A stretch of 64,000 nucleotides of DNA. Origin: Kofleriaceae bacterium (GTDB lineage Bacteria; Myxococcota_A; Polyangia; Haliangiales; Haliangiaceae). Positions 52,297 through 61,669 of the stretch are shown in pieces (position 1 is the first letter of the stretch; every line of letters starts with the position of its first letter). The position numbers were made by a program, and so were the translations under genes. The stretch spans positions 1 to 64,000 of the forward strand of contig JAGPCY010000045.1 in assembly GCA_018057825.1 (NCBI GenBank), given 5' to 3'. A model generated the notes under the pieces. It was not told the origin of the DNA and ran no database searches. It saw only the letters and a program-made list of their open reading frames with translations.

Positions 52297-53189
52297 TATT
52301 GACTACGCTCGCCTTCGTTGCATTACAGCTCACTGAAGCCAGCGCCGATCCTCAACAGGCGCCCCGACGGCCCGGCCGCGCTCCCGCCGTGACACCGCCC
52401 TCACGGTGCCAGGACGTCAAGCAGCGGCGAGCTCAAGCTGACGAACTTCTTCGCGCCGGGGCCAACGACGATGCCATCGCCGCCTACGATAATCTCCTAC
52501 AAGACTGCGGTGGCAGGCGGTGGCTCAGGGTCGCGCTCAGCTTTAACCTTGCGCTCGCCCACAAGAACCGTGCCGAACGTCCGATCGACGCGGCCGATCC
52601 GGCAGAGTCGGTGCGACTCCGGATGCTAGCAATTGAAGATCGTCGGCGCGCCGTGGCGCTGCTTCGCGAGTTCCTCGCCGGCGGGCCATTGGGGGCAGCG
52701 GCCGAGGCACGCGCCTACATCGCCCGCCTCGACGCTGACATTCTCGAACAGTCCCTGCTCGTTACCAAAGAGCGCGACCACATGGCAAGGGAGATCGAGT
52801 ACGCGCAGCGACGCGAGCAGAAAATCGCCGCGGCGCGCCAACGCGCCGCGAGCCGTCGCTGGCGCATGCGCGCCGGCGGCCTCGCAGCAGGCGCGTTCTC
52901 CGTCACCGCCTTCGGCGTGGCTGCCTATTACGGTCGCCAGGCTCAGTCCGTAGCAGACGAGCTATCGCATGTCCGAGACTGGACGCCCGAAGCTGACGCC
53001 ATGGTCGCCGACGGTCAGCGCGCAGAGTCGCGCATGATCTTGTTCACTACGATTGGCGGCGCTTCGGTCGCGGCTGCCGGCCTCCTGTATTGGCTCGCAT
53101 GGCGCGATGCCGAGCACTGGGAGGCCCTCGATCGGATGGACCTTACGGTGACCTCGAATAGCGTCGCCGCGAGCTGGAGCTTCCGATGA
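52287..53189 (+). CDS. Exported TPR-like protein with two membrane segments
   Basis: 300 aa from ATG 52287; ATG 52293 (ATGA overlap) is an alternative but lacks the basic N-terminus of the signal. A signal peptide (MRMILTTLAFVALQLTEASA) is followed by a helical, TPR-like region (about 45-165: QADELLRAGANDDAIAAYDN, FNLALAHKNRAE, AVALLREFLAGG). After a coiled-coil stretch rich in Arg/Gln/Glu come two hydrophobic helices (AGGLAAGAFSVTAFGVAAYY and ILFTTIGGASVAAAGLLYWL) separated by 35 residues. Similar to the TPR partners of kinases in this phylum. Probably inner-membrane anchored. TGA overlaps the next ATG. Confidence 0.78.
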   Translation: MRMILTTLAFVALQLTEASADPQQAPRRPGRAPAVTPPSRCQDVKQRRAQADELLRAGANDDAIAAYDNLLQDCGGRRWLRVALSFNLALAHKNRAERPIDAADPAESVRLRMLAIEDRRRAVALLREFLAGGPLGAAAEARAYIARLDADILEQSLLVTKERDHMAREIEYAQRREQKIAAARQRAASRRWRMRAGGLAAGAFSVTAFGVAAYYGRQAQSVADELSHVRDWTPEADAMVADGQRAESRMILFTTIGGASVAAAGLLYWLAWRDAEHWEALDRMDLTVTSNSVAASWSFR

Positions 53190-54310
53190 AAGCCATTGTC
53201 TTTGCAATGCTTTTATTCTCAATGCCTGGATTGACCGGGGCCTGTTTCGATCCGTCCTACCCGCAAGGTCTTCCGTGCGATGCGTTCACTGACTGCCCAC
53301 CCGATCAGCGCTGCGTCGACCGCGTCTGCGCACGGGCTGAGACGTGCGCGGACGGCGCGGTCCAGCCTTGCGGCGTTGGTGGCTGCTTAGCTGACGGGAC
53401 GCAGATCTGCGCCGACGGGATTTGGACAGCGTGCATCGGCGCTACGATGCCATCATCTGAGATCTGCGACGGCGTGAGCGATGAAGACTGCGACGGAGTG
53501 GTCGACGAAAGCCCGACATGCGAGTGCACGAGCAGCGAGATGAGACTATGCGGAATCGGCATGTGCCCACAGGATGGCTCGCAGTCGTGCATCAATGGAC
53601 AGTGGGGCGAATGCATTGGCGCCACCATGCCGACCGCGGAGACCTGCGACGGGGTGCTCGACGAGGACTGCGACGGCAACGTTGACGAATCTCCGTGCAT
53701 CTGCATCAGCAGTACAACCCGGGCATGTGGCACCTGTGGCACAGGAACCCAAACGTGTGCCAGCGGAGTCTGGGGCCCCTGCGTCGGCGCACGCGAGCCC
53801 GCCGAGGAGTGCAATGGGCTCGATGACAACTGCAATGGGGCAGTTGACGAGAGCGCCGCATGCACAGCATGCCTCAACATTGGAGACATTCTCGTCCATG
53901 ATCTCTTGTTGGACGCCGGGGATCGAGAGTTCGCCGGGCACGGGCCGCTCGTCGACATCGAGACGACATACTCAGTCTCCAGCGGACGAGTCTGCGCCCA
54001 GGTCACGGTCACAATGCGCGAGACCAGCGGCGGCACCACTGTCGGGCACCAGACGGCAAGCATGTGCTCGGCCGTCGCACCGGGTGCGATTGCCGCGATC
54101 ACAACGAGAAACACGGTCCATTCCTACACCGACAACGACCCCAGCACAGGCGGAGTGTGGGACTTCGTCACCCCGTCCTTGAACAGCGGTATCACGACCA
54201 TCCGCTGCGTGGGCGACACGGGCGGCGACGACATTTGTGTTGGCGGCGGGAACTTCACAGACTGCTCGAAATGTGAACTACTGGGCGTTTGCGCGTTCGT
54301 CCGCTACTAG
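53186..54310 (+). CDS. MopE-type Cys-rich lipoprotein (putative metal-binding motif)
   Basis: 374 aa. Signal peptide with lipobox LTGAC (Cys20). Three copies of the MopE motif E-x-C-[DN]-G-x(2)-D-[ED]-[DN]-C-[DN]-G-x-V-D-E-S at about 93-110, 152-170 and 208-223, alternating with Cys-rich QPCGVGGC/RLCGIGMC/RACGTCGTG modules. A C-terminal beta-rich domain of about 145 residues with its own Cys pairs follows. The motif is named after the Methylococcus copper protein MopE, but in myxobacterial proteins it is usually thought to bind calcium or stay structural. ATGA overlap with the TPR gene shows it belongs to the kinase operon. Confidence 0.88.
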   Translation: MKAIVFAMLLFSMPGLTGACFDPSYPQGLPCDAFTDCPPDQRCVDRVCARAETCADGAVQPCGVGGCLADGTQICADGIWTACIGATMPSSEICDGVSDEDCDGVVDESPTCECTSSEMRLCGIGMCPQDGSQSCINGQWGECIGATMPTAETCDGVLDEDCDGNVDESPCICISSTTRACGTCGTGTQTCASGVWGPCVGAREPAEECNGLDDNCNGAVDESAACTACLNIGDILVHDLLLDAGDREFAGHGPLVDIETTYSVSSGRVCAQVTVTMRETSGGTTVGHQTASMCSAVAPGAIAAITTRNTVHSYTDNDPSTGGVWDFVTPSLNSGITTIRCVGDTGGDDICVGGGNFTDCSKCELLGVCAFVRY

Positions 54311-54675
54311 AGTTCCGCTACCTCCGCAGTGCTTTCGTCGACAACGCCCCCGGCGCCAATGCTTGGCAGGCCGTGGCAGGTCAAGCCTGTCAAGCTTTCA
54401 AGACGGGACAACCTGCCAAATACCGGACCGCAAGCGATGCCCTTACATTGGACTGTGCACTTCCTGTCTTGCGGTGCGTGCCGGTCGACGGCGGCCGTCG
54501 CGACCGTCACGCCCCCTTGGGCGCCGGGCGGCAGCGGCCAGCGGGCACAAACGACACCGGGGCTGCGACGGGCGACGAAGCGAGGCCGGCCTCGTCACCG
54601 CGCCGGCCGGTCGCCGCCGGCAAGACACATGGCCCGCGCCTGGGCGCCTGATCGGATCCGCCCGTCCGCTGGCTG
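54311..54675. other. Intergenic region, about 365 bp
   Basis: Convergent gap between the MopE-type gene and the small membrane protein gene. No supported gene; open frames lack a ribosome site. Composition changes back to the very GC-rich background near 54480, marking the right border of the A/T-richer patch. Nothing else recognised. Confidence 0.5.
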
Positions 54676-54900
54676 TCAGCGGTTGCCGAACAGCGTGCCG
54701 AAGACCCAGATGAGCTGGCCGGCCGCGGCCGCGAGCATCGCGCCAGCCTCGAGCCGGTAGCGCCAGCCGCTGCGGCGACGGGCGTGGTGCAGCTCGCGCA
54801 GGGCCAGGTCCCGGGTGGCAGCGGCCACCGCAGGCGCCGGCTCGTAGGCGCGCACCTGGGCGCGCAGCAGCTCGTCGATCGGGTGATGGTCGTCGGTCAT
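54676..54900 (-). CDS. Small membrane protein, probable ECF sigma partner
   Basis: 74 aa. A soluble N-terminal half (about 1-48, DDHHPIDELLRAQVRAYEP and basic ELHHARRRSGWR) precedes one transmembrane helix (AGAMLAAAAGQLIWVFGTLFG). The gene directly follows the ECF sigma gene with ATGA overlap, the usual place of an anti-sigma factor. It lacks the HxxxCxxC zinc motif of ZAS anti-sigmas and is much shorter, so the binding mode would be different. Anti-sigma role is inferred from context only. Confidence 0.7.
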   Translation of the reverse strand: MTDDHHPIDELLRAQVRAYEPAPAVAAATRDLALRELHHARRRSGWRYRLEAGAMLAAAAGQLIWVFGTLFGNR

Positions 54901-55463
54901 GGCGACTCTCCGTCAGGATACCCGAGGGGCTCGGCCAAGGCTTGCTCGATCAGCGCCCGGGCGCGCGACAGCCGCTGGCGCGTGGCCTCAGGGCTGGTGC
55001 CGAGGATGACGGCGGCCTCGCGCGGCGCCAGGCCCTCGACGCCGCACAGGAGCAGGACCTCGCGGTAGGTCGGCGGCAGCGCGGCGACGGCGCGCTCGAC
55101 CCGTGCGGCGGTCTGGGTGGAGGCGGCGGCCTCGAAGGGGCCGGCGGCGATCGGATCCGGCGGCAACAGCTCGCCGACGAGCTGCTGGGCGACCCGGGCG
55201 CTGCGCCACTGCGACACGTACAGGTTGCGGGCGACCGTGAACAGCCAGGCCGCTAGGCGGGTGTCGTCGGCGAGGCGGGGCGCGGTCCGCGCGAGGCGCA
55301 GCCACACCTCCTGCGAGAGATCGTCGGCCTGATCGCGTCGGCCGGTCATGCGCGCCAGGAAGCTCCACAGGCGAGCCCGCATGTGCTCGTAGACTGCGTC
55401 GAACGCGCCCGGCTCGCCGCGTCGCAGCCGGACGACCAGATCGCGCTCGAGCGCCGCGTCCAC
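54897..55463 (-). CDS. ECF-family RNA polymerase sigma factor
   Basis: 188 aa from the GTG at 55463. Region 2 (about 10-75) has AFDAVYEHMRARLWSFLARM, RRDQADDLSQEVWLRLAR and LAAWLFTVARNLYVSQWRS. Region 4 (about 115-170) has VERAVAALPPTYREVLLLCG and GTSPEATRQRLSRARALI, the -35-recognising helix-turn-helix. Length fits the group. Start chosen because it lies immediately before region 2 and follows a purine-rich stretch; an ATG at 55556 would add an unconserved leader. Controls an unknown stress regulon; divergent from the small membrane protein gene at 55559, a possible target. Confidence 0.9.
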   Translation of the reverse strand: MDAALERDLVVRLRRGEPGAFDAVYEHMRARLWSFLARMTGRRDQADDLSQEVWLRLARTAPRLADDTRLAAWLFTVARNLYVSQWRSARVAQQLVGELLPPDPIAAGPFEAAASTQTAARVERAVAALPPTYREVLLLCGVEGLAPREAAVILGTSPEATRQRLSRARALIEQALAEPLGYPDGESP

Positions 55464-55558
55464 CCCGTCATAACGCCCCAGGCCGGTCGGCGTGACAAGC
55501 GATCGTCCGTCACGATCGCACGGCCCGGGCGTTGTACCTTCGCAACCAGGAGCCACCC

Positions 55559-55912
55559 ATGCCCCACTACCTGCGCGCCGGCGGCTACACCACGTGGATC
55601 CTACTGGTCCTCGGCGTGATCATGATCGTCGCCGCGGCCCGGTTCGTCCGCCAGGCCACGCCCAAGCGCCTGGCGTTCATCCGCGCGATGAGCCTGGGCT
55701 ACGTGCTGTTCGCGGTGGGCGGGACGGCGACCAACCTGACCTCGGTCTTCTACAACGTCGTGCGGCGGCGCGGGCCCGAAGAGCCGCTCAACGTCGACCA
55801 CCTGCTGTGGGGGCTGGGCGAGGCGATCACGCCGATCGGCATGGGGGCCACGATCCTGGGCTTCGTGTGGCTCCTGGTCGCCCTGGGTGTCCGCCGCGGC
55901 CACGACGAGTGA
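55559..55912 (+). CDS. Small polytopic membrane protein
   Basis: 117 aa, with three hydrophobic helices: [40 protein letters not shown] and [20 protein letters not shown]. An AGGAG element lies 7 bp before the ATG at 55559. The first and second helices are separated by a basic loop [13 protein letters not shown]. No family name known; proteins of this look are often annotated as MotA/TolQ/ExbB-like or hypothetical. It is divergent from the ECF sigma gene across 95 bp, so a shared promoter region is likely. Confidence 0.75.
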   Translation: MPHYLRAGGYTTWILLVLGVIMIVAAARFVRQATPKRLAFIRAMSLGYVLFAVGGTATNLTSVFYNVVRRRGPEEPLNVDHLLWGLGEAITPIGMGATILGFVWLLVALGVRRGHDE

Positions 55913-55986
55913 CCCCGTCGGCACCGGCGGGCGATTGCCGGTCAACCCGGTTGCCAGCGGCGCGCGCTTGGATACTCTCGGCAGCC

Positions 55987-57375
<1,389 letters not shown>

Positions 57376-57410
57376 GCCAGCGGCGCCGGAGCCAGCAGCG
57401 CCGGGGGCAG

Positions 57411-57638
57411 TCAGTCGGCGTTGCGCGGGTGGCGCTTGGCGGTGCGCTCGTTGCCGCGCCGGTAGTTGCCGGTGACCCGGGCCATCCGCTCCTGGGCGTC
57501 GTCGTCGGTGGCGCCCTCGACCTCGGCCAGGAACGCCGCGACGGCCTCGCCGCGCAGGGTCGTGACCGGGCGCCCGCGGTGAAAGATCACCACCTCGTCG
57601 CCGCGGCGCTGCCAGCGGAAGCCCGACGGCGGCGGCAT
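57411..57638 (-). CDS. Small hypothetical protein
   Basis: 75 aa. RWQRRGDEVVIFHRGRPVTTL has the look of a small beta-hairpin domain as in short conserved proteins of this phylum. The rest is helical and ends in a basic tail. The ATG sits at the TGA of the upstream DUF695 gene (TGATG), supporting a real coupled gene. Function unknown. Confidence 0.65.
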   Translation of the reverse strand: MPPPSGFRWQRRGDEVVIFHRGRPVTTLRGEAVAAFLAEVEGATDDDAQERMARVTGNYRRGNERTAKRHPRNAD

Positions 57639-58414
57639 CAGCCGATCCCCGCCGTCGGCCGCTGCTCGGCGCCCCAGCCATCGTAGGTGCCGTCGAGCGG
57701 CAAGATCACGTCGAGGATCTGCGACACGAAGGCGTCAGGGCGGTCGCCGGACAGGACGTCCTCGCGGTGGAACTCGACCGTCCACAGGCCACCGTCGTCG
57801 GTGTCATCGCCCGTGAGATCGTCGCAGCGGAAGCCGAGCGCGGTCAGCGCGACCCGGGCCGCCTCGGCCGCGGCCTCGGTCGGGAAGTACGCCAGGTGAT
57901 CGATCTCGCGCGGCTCGATCCCGAGATCGCCGTGCTCGGCGAACACCATGACCAGCCGGCGGTTCCAGATGCCCTGGCGCGCGTAGGGATCGGGCTCGAG
58001 GAACGCGTGTAGGCGCCAGGTCGGATCGTGGTCGAGGGTCCAGGTCGGCGCGTAGTCGCCCGGCGGATCGCCGGTCAGGGCCGGCAGCTCCTCGACCGCG
58101 GCCCGATGGCTCTCGGGGACGTACAGGTACAGCGTCGTCGCGCCGGCGTGGACGACCCGGCCGACGTAGATCGCGTCGACCTTGGCCTCGAGCGCGTCGA
58201 CGAACTGATCCTCGAGGGCGGCCAGATCGTCGAGCTCGCTGGCGTCGCGCAGCCCGTCGGGCCGCGGCCGTAGCATGGGCACGGTGATGCGCACCGCCAG
58301 CGGATGGCTGGCGACCGGCGCGTGGGCGACGGCGTTGAGGTCGAACACGAACGACGCCGGCTGATCCTCGAGCTGGGCCAGGTAGAAGTCGAAGTCCTGC
58401 TGCCAGCGCTCCAT
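57638..58414 (-). CDS. DUF695-RraB-like two-domain protein
   Basis: 258 aa, cytoplasmic. Residues 1-105 fit DUF695: QQDFDFYLAQLEDQPASFVF, RITVPMLRPRPDGLRDASEL, then LAALEDQFVDALEA and TLYLYVPE. A middle helical segment follows (about 125-165). Residues about 165-245 resemble RraB, the ribonuclease E activity regulator: DHLAYFPTEAAAEAARVAL, GFRCDD, LWTVEFHREDVL. The acidic GDDTDDGG insert lies between. RraB binds RNase E and changes mRNA decay in enterobacteria; whether this distant relative does so is unknown. Tract 5 lies upstream of its start. Confidence 0.75.
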   Translation of the reverse strand: MERWQQDFDFYLAQLEDQPASFVFDLNAVAHAPVASHPLAVRITVPMLRPRPDGLRDASELDDLAALEDQFVDALEAKVDAIYVGRVVHAGATTLYLYVPESHRAAVEELPALTGDPPGDYAPTWTLDHDPTWRLHAFLEPDPYARQGIWNRRLVMVFAEHGDLGIEPREIDHLAYFPTEAAAEAARVALTALGFRCDDLTGDDTDDGGLWTVEFHREDVLSGDRPDAFVSQILDVILPLDGTYDGWGAEQRPTAGIG

Positions 58415-58463
58415 GGCCCGACGGTACGCCCGCGCCGTGAGCGAGACAACGCGGTCGTGTGGG

Positions 58464-58603
58464 ACGGAGGCCGAGGCCGAGGCGGAGGCCGAGGCGGAGG
58501 CCGAGACCGAAACCGAGGCAGAGACCGAGACCGAGACCGAGACCGAGACGGAGGCCGAGACCGAGACCGAGGCCGAGACCGAGACCGAGGCCGAGGCAGA
58601 GGC
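58464..58603 (+). repeat. Hexamer repeat tract 5
   Basis: GAGGCC, GAGGCG, GAGACC and GAAACC hexamers, about 140 bp, purine-rich on the plus strand. It ends at the TGA of the minus-strand barrel gene at 58605. Unlike tracts 1-4 the purine strand is antisense to the gene whose stop it touches. It also lies 50 bp upstream of the DUF695 start. Confidence 0.88.
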
Positions 58604-58604
58604 C

Positions 58605-59399
58605 TCACCGCGGTCGCGCCGACAGGACCGCCGACAGGCGGACCATCACGGTCGCGTCCCCCAGGGCGTCGCCTTCGCGATGGCGGACCGCTAGTTCGAT
58701 CGCGCTGTACGGCAGCGCGCGGTAGCGCACGCCCCACGCGAAGGACCAGCGCGCGGCGGTGGTCGCGGCGGTCGGGCCGAGCTCGGGCAGCCACTGCAGA
58801 TCGGCGCCCAGCGTCGTGCGGGGATAGATCCGCGGCGTCCACTCGAGGCCGACCAGCGGCCGGACGCTGGTCGTCGGCGCCAGCGCGATCTCGGCGCCGT
58901 CGTCGCCGCGGTGGCGGCTGGCCCAGGTCGAGGCCCCGGCGTGGAGCGCCACCGGACCCAGGCGCAGCGAGCCGATCGCGAAGCCTTGGGCCGCGCGCCG
59001 ACCGTCGCCGCCGGGCAACGGCACCCGCAGCCCACCGGCCAGCGCCAGCCGCGCGGTCGGTCGCACCGCCAGCTTCCAGCCCGCGGTCGCGAGCTGGGCT
59101 GGCGTCGCGGCGCGGGCCGGGCCGTCACAGGGCGCGCAGCTCGTGAGCAGGCCGTCGCCGCCGACGTCGACCTCGACCAAGCGGGCGTAGCCGACCGTGG
59201 CGCGGGCGCTCGTCCCGAAGCGATGATCGCCGCCCAGGCTGGCGTAGACCGCGGTGCCCGGCTGGGTCCACGCGGTCGGCACCGTGATCACCGTCGGCGC
59301 GATCCACGGCGCCTCGGCGTGGGCCGGACCGGCGACGACCGCGAGCGCGACCAGCGCCAGGCCGAGCGTCGACGTGCGGGCGGGGACCGAGGCGACCAT
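58605..59399 (-). CDS. Predicted outer-membrane beta-barrel protein (1)
   Basis: 264 aa. A signal peptide (ALAVVAGPAHAEAP) is followed by a chain of amphipathic strands: ARATVGYARLVEVDVGGDG, GWKLAVRPTARLALAGGLRV, FAIGSLRLGPVALHAGAS, VRPLVGLEWTPRIY. One SCAPCDG Cys pair in a loop. Length allows a barrel of 10-12 strands. First of three minus-strand genes for such proteins in a row by position and last in order of transcription. No TonB box. Ligand unknown. Confidence 0.72.
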   Translation of the reverse strand: MVASVPARTSTLGLALVALAVVAGPAHAEAPWIAPTVITVPTAWTQPGTAVYASLGGDHRFGTSARATVGYARLVEVDVGGDGLLTSCAPCDGPARAATPAQLATAGWKLAVRPTARLALAGGLRVPLPGGDGRRAAQGFAIGSLRLGPVALHAGASTWASRHRGDDGAEIALAPTTSVRPLVGLEWTPRIYPRTTLGADLQWLPELGPTAATTAARWSFAWGVRYRALPYSAIELAVRHREGDALGDATVMVRLSAVLSARPR

Positions 59400-59402
59400 C
59401 GG

Positions 59403-60458
59403 CTAGCGCTTGCGGGCGATCACCCGCTCGAGGGTCCGGTTGACCAGGGTGAGCTGCCCGAAGATCTGCGCGTCGAGGAGGTTGGCGTCCCCGATGTCCG
59501 GAACCCGGACGCCGGACTGCAGCATGGCCCAGCGCGCGAGGTCGTAACGCACGCCCCACGACAGCACCGGCCGCAGCCGGGTCCGGTTCTCCGCCAGGCA
59601 GGTGAAGCAGAACTCCGGCACCCAGGCCAGGTCGATGGCGATGTCGGCGTCGTCGACCGCGCGGATCGCGACCCCGCCGCCGACCCGGAGCTGCTTGCCC
59701 AGACCTTGATCGTGGAGCGCGACCACGGTGCCGTCGACGTCCTCGACCGAGGCGTCCCAGAAGGTGCCGTTCACGTGGACGCTGGCCCGCGCCCCCAGGC
59801 GCTTCGACGCCGCCAGGTGCAGCTCGGCGATCCGAGCGCGCCGACCGGCGTCCTCATGCTCGAAGGACTTGCGGAAGCCGAGCGTCAAGGCCGGCTGGTG
59901 CGCGAACAGGCGGTCCTCCGCGAGGCCCATGCGGAAGGTCGCGGTGTAGAACGGCGCCAGCCGCTCGGGCGTCGCGCCGAAGGCCTCGCGAGCGCGGATC
60001 AGATCGGTCATCGCCACGCCGAACTCCGCGACCTGACCGAGCCCGAACCGCAGGTCGCCCGAGAGCCCGCCCGAGGTGTCGACCCCCGAGCGCGAGTAGA
60101 TGACGCCAGCCGGCAACAGGTACCCGGTGGGTGCGAGCAAGAGCTCCGGGAGCGGCAGCGGCGGCGACGGTGGCGATGGCGGCGCCTCGTCGGTGGGGAG
60201 CGCCGCGATGACCTCGGGGTTCCCCGGGGGCGGCGGCTGCGGCGTGGGCGGCTGGCCGGTACCGTCGGGCGCGGTGCCGTCGGGCGGCGTACCCTCGGGC
60301 GGCGTGCCGTCGGGCGGCGTGCCGTCGGGCGGCGTGCCGTCGGGCGGCGGCGTGGGCGGGGGCAGCGGGATCGGCACCGGCAGCGGCTGGGCCGACGCGG
60401 GGCCGCCGGTCAGCGCCAGGGCGCCGACCAGGGGGACGAGGATGCGGATGACAGTCAC
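59403..60458 (-). CDS. Predicted outer-membrane beta-barrel protein (2) with PPDGT repeats
   Basis: 351 aa. Signal peptide (LTGGPASAQP), then a low-complexity linker with five to seven copies of PPDGT (about 36-70, in 15-bp DNA repeats), then a Pro-rich spacer. The barrel-like part (about 115-351) has strands such as GYLLPAGVIYSRSGVDTSGG, DLRFGLGQVAEFGVAMTDLI and RLGARASVHVNGTFWDASVE. FCFTC gives a Cys pair. The linker length probably varies by slippage. Four bases lie between its stop and the start of the next gene, consistent with one transcript. Confidence 0.75.
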   Translation of the reverse strand: MTVIRILVPLVGALALTGGPASAQPLPVPIPLPPPTPPPDGTPPDGTPPDGTPPEGTPPDGTAPDGTGQPPTPQPPPPGNPEVIAALPTDEAPPSPPSPPLPLPELLLAPTGYLLPAGVIYSRSGVDTSGGLSGDLRFGLGQVAEFGVAMTDLIRAREAFGATPERLAPFYTATFRMGLAEDRLFAHQPALTLGFRKSFEHEDAGRRARIAELHLAASKRLGARASVHVNGTFWDASVEDVDGTVVALHDQGLGKQLRVGGGVAIRAVDDADIAIDLAWVPEFCFTCLAENRTRLRPVLSWGVRYDLARWAMLQSGVRVPDIGDANLLDAQIFGQLTLVNRTLERVIARKR

Positions 60459-60509
60459 GTCGAACCTCCAGGTTGTCGCGCCCCGCGGGCGCGGTCAGAC
60501 GAGCTGGGC

Positions 60510-61421
60510 TCACTCACAGAAGCCTCCGGTCGCGCGACACACCAGCGCGCCCCACGGCACGAAGACCTCGCCGCCGAGGCGGATATCCCACTGCACCAGC
60601 GACCCCGGCCCCTCGGCGGGCCTCATGCGCGCGACCTCGAGCTGATAGCCGACGCTGGCGTCGAGGACCACCGCGGGCGTGATCGCCCAGCGCACGCCGG
60701 CGCGCCCGAGGAGGCCGTAGTCGACCCGCGGCCGCGGCTCGATCGCCGGATCGAAGCGGAACTGCGGCGCCAGGCCGACCTCGGCGATCGCGCGGGCGCT
60801 GGTCCCGGCCGGCACGTCGACGCCGACGGTCGGCAAGATCATCGTCCGCTGGGCCGCGCCGTCTTCGCCCAGGTCTGGACGCGCGATCCGCGCCGACGAC
60901 ACCCGGGCGCCGCCGTGGAGCGTGATCCCAGCCAGGCGGCGCGGCAGGGTGACCCGGGTGACCAGGTAGAGATCGGTGACGGTCTCGTCGACCGGCGCGT
61001 CGCCGATCGCCTCGCGGCGCGGGACGCCGAGGCGAAACGCGATCGCCAGGGCCGGCCACGTCCGCGGCAGCGGCGCCTGGAGCTGCACGCCGACCGCCGG
61101 CACCGGCGCGGTCAGGCGACCGATGCCGATCGCGGTGGTGTGGCGATACTCGATCTGCGCGACGTCGCCGAAGCCGATCGCCGCCACTCCGGCCGAGGTC
61201 AGGAGCCCGGGCTCCTGCAACAGACTGCCGTCGCCCGACAGGCTGAGCTGGAACGCGCCGACGACGTCGGCCACCGGCATCGCGAACAGCCGCGGCGAGC
61301 GGAACGGCCCGGCGAAGATCTCGGCGACGGTGGCGTCGCGGCGCCGGAGCGGCGCGGCGTCGTCGGCGTGCGCGGTCGACGCGGTGACCAGGCCAGCCAG
61401 GAGGGGTGCGGTGAGTCGCAC
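60510..61421 (-). CDS. Predicted outer-membrane beta-barrel protein (3)
   Basis: 303 aa. Signal peptide (LVTASTAHADD), short charged leader, then barrel-type strands: VVGAFQLSLSGDGSLL, VAAIGFGDVAQIEYRHTTAI, VPAVGVQLQAPLPRTW, GITLHGGARVSSARIA, VRWAITPAVVLDASVGYQLE. It ends with ALVCRATGGFCE, a possible disulphide. Resembles the two downstream barrels in layout but not by obvious sequence identity. First gene of the set; 51 bp to the next. The 248 bp upstream (61422-61669) hold the divergent promoters with the zinc-ribbon gene; no further gene is seen there. Confidence 0.72.
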   Translation of the reverse strand: MRLTAPLLAGLVTASTAHADDAAPLRRRDATVAEIFAGPFRSPRLFAMPVADVVGAFQLSLSGDGSLLQEPGLLTSAGVAAIGFGDVAQIEYRHTTAIGIGRLTAPVPAVGVQLQAPLPRTWPALAIAFRLGVPRREAIGDAPVDETVTDLYLVTRVTLPRRLAGITLHGGARVSSARIARPDLGEDGAAQRTMILPTVGVDVPAGTSARAIAEVGLAPQFRFDPAIEPRPRVDYGLLGRAGVRWAITPAVVLDASVGYQLEVARMRPAEGPGSLVQWDIRLGGEVFVPWGALVCRATGGFCE

Positions 61422-61669
61422 GCTGGTCGGAATTGCAAGCCAGATGCCCGGTGACCCAATGGCCGGACCTATCGTCTAACAGTGCTATTCGCCTTGGACC
61501 TACATCATCCCCCGACTGTTCATCCGCCGGACCTGCGAACCAATCTCTACATCACCTGCCAGACTTTCGACGGGACTGCGCATCGCGGTGGTAGCACCCG
61601 CGTCGACCGCGACGCAGCGACCGATTCGCGTTGCGAGCACCGCGGTCCGGCCCCATCGTAGGCGGGCGC

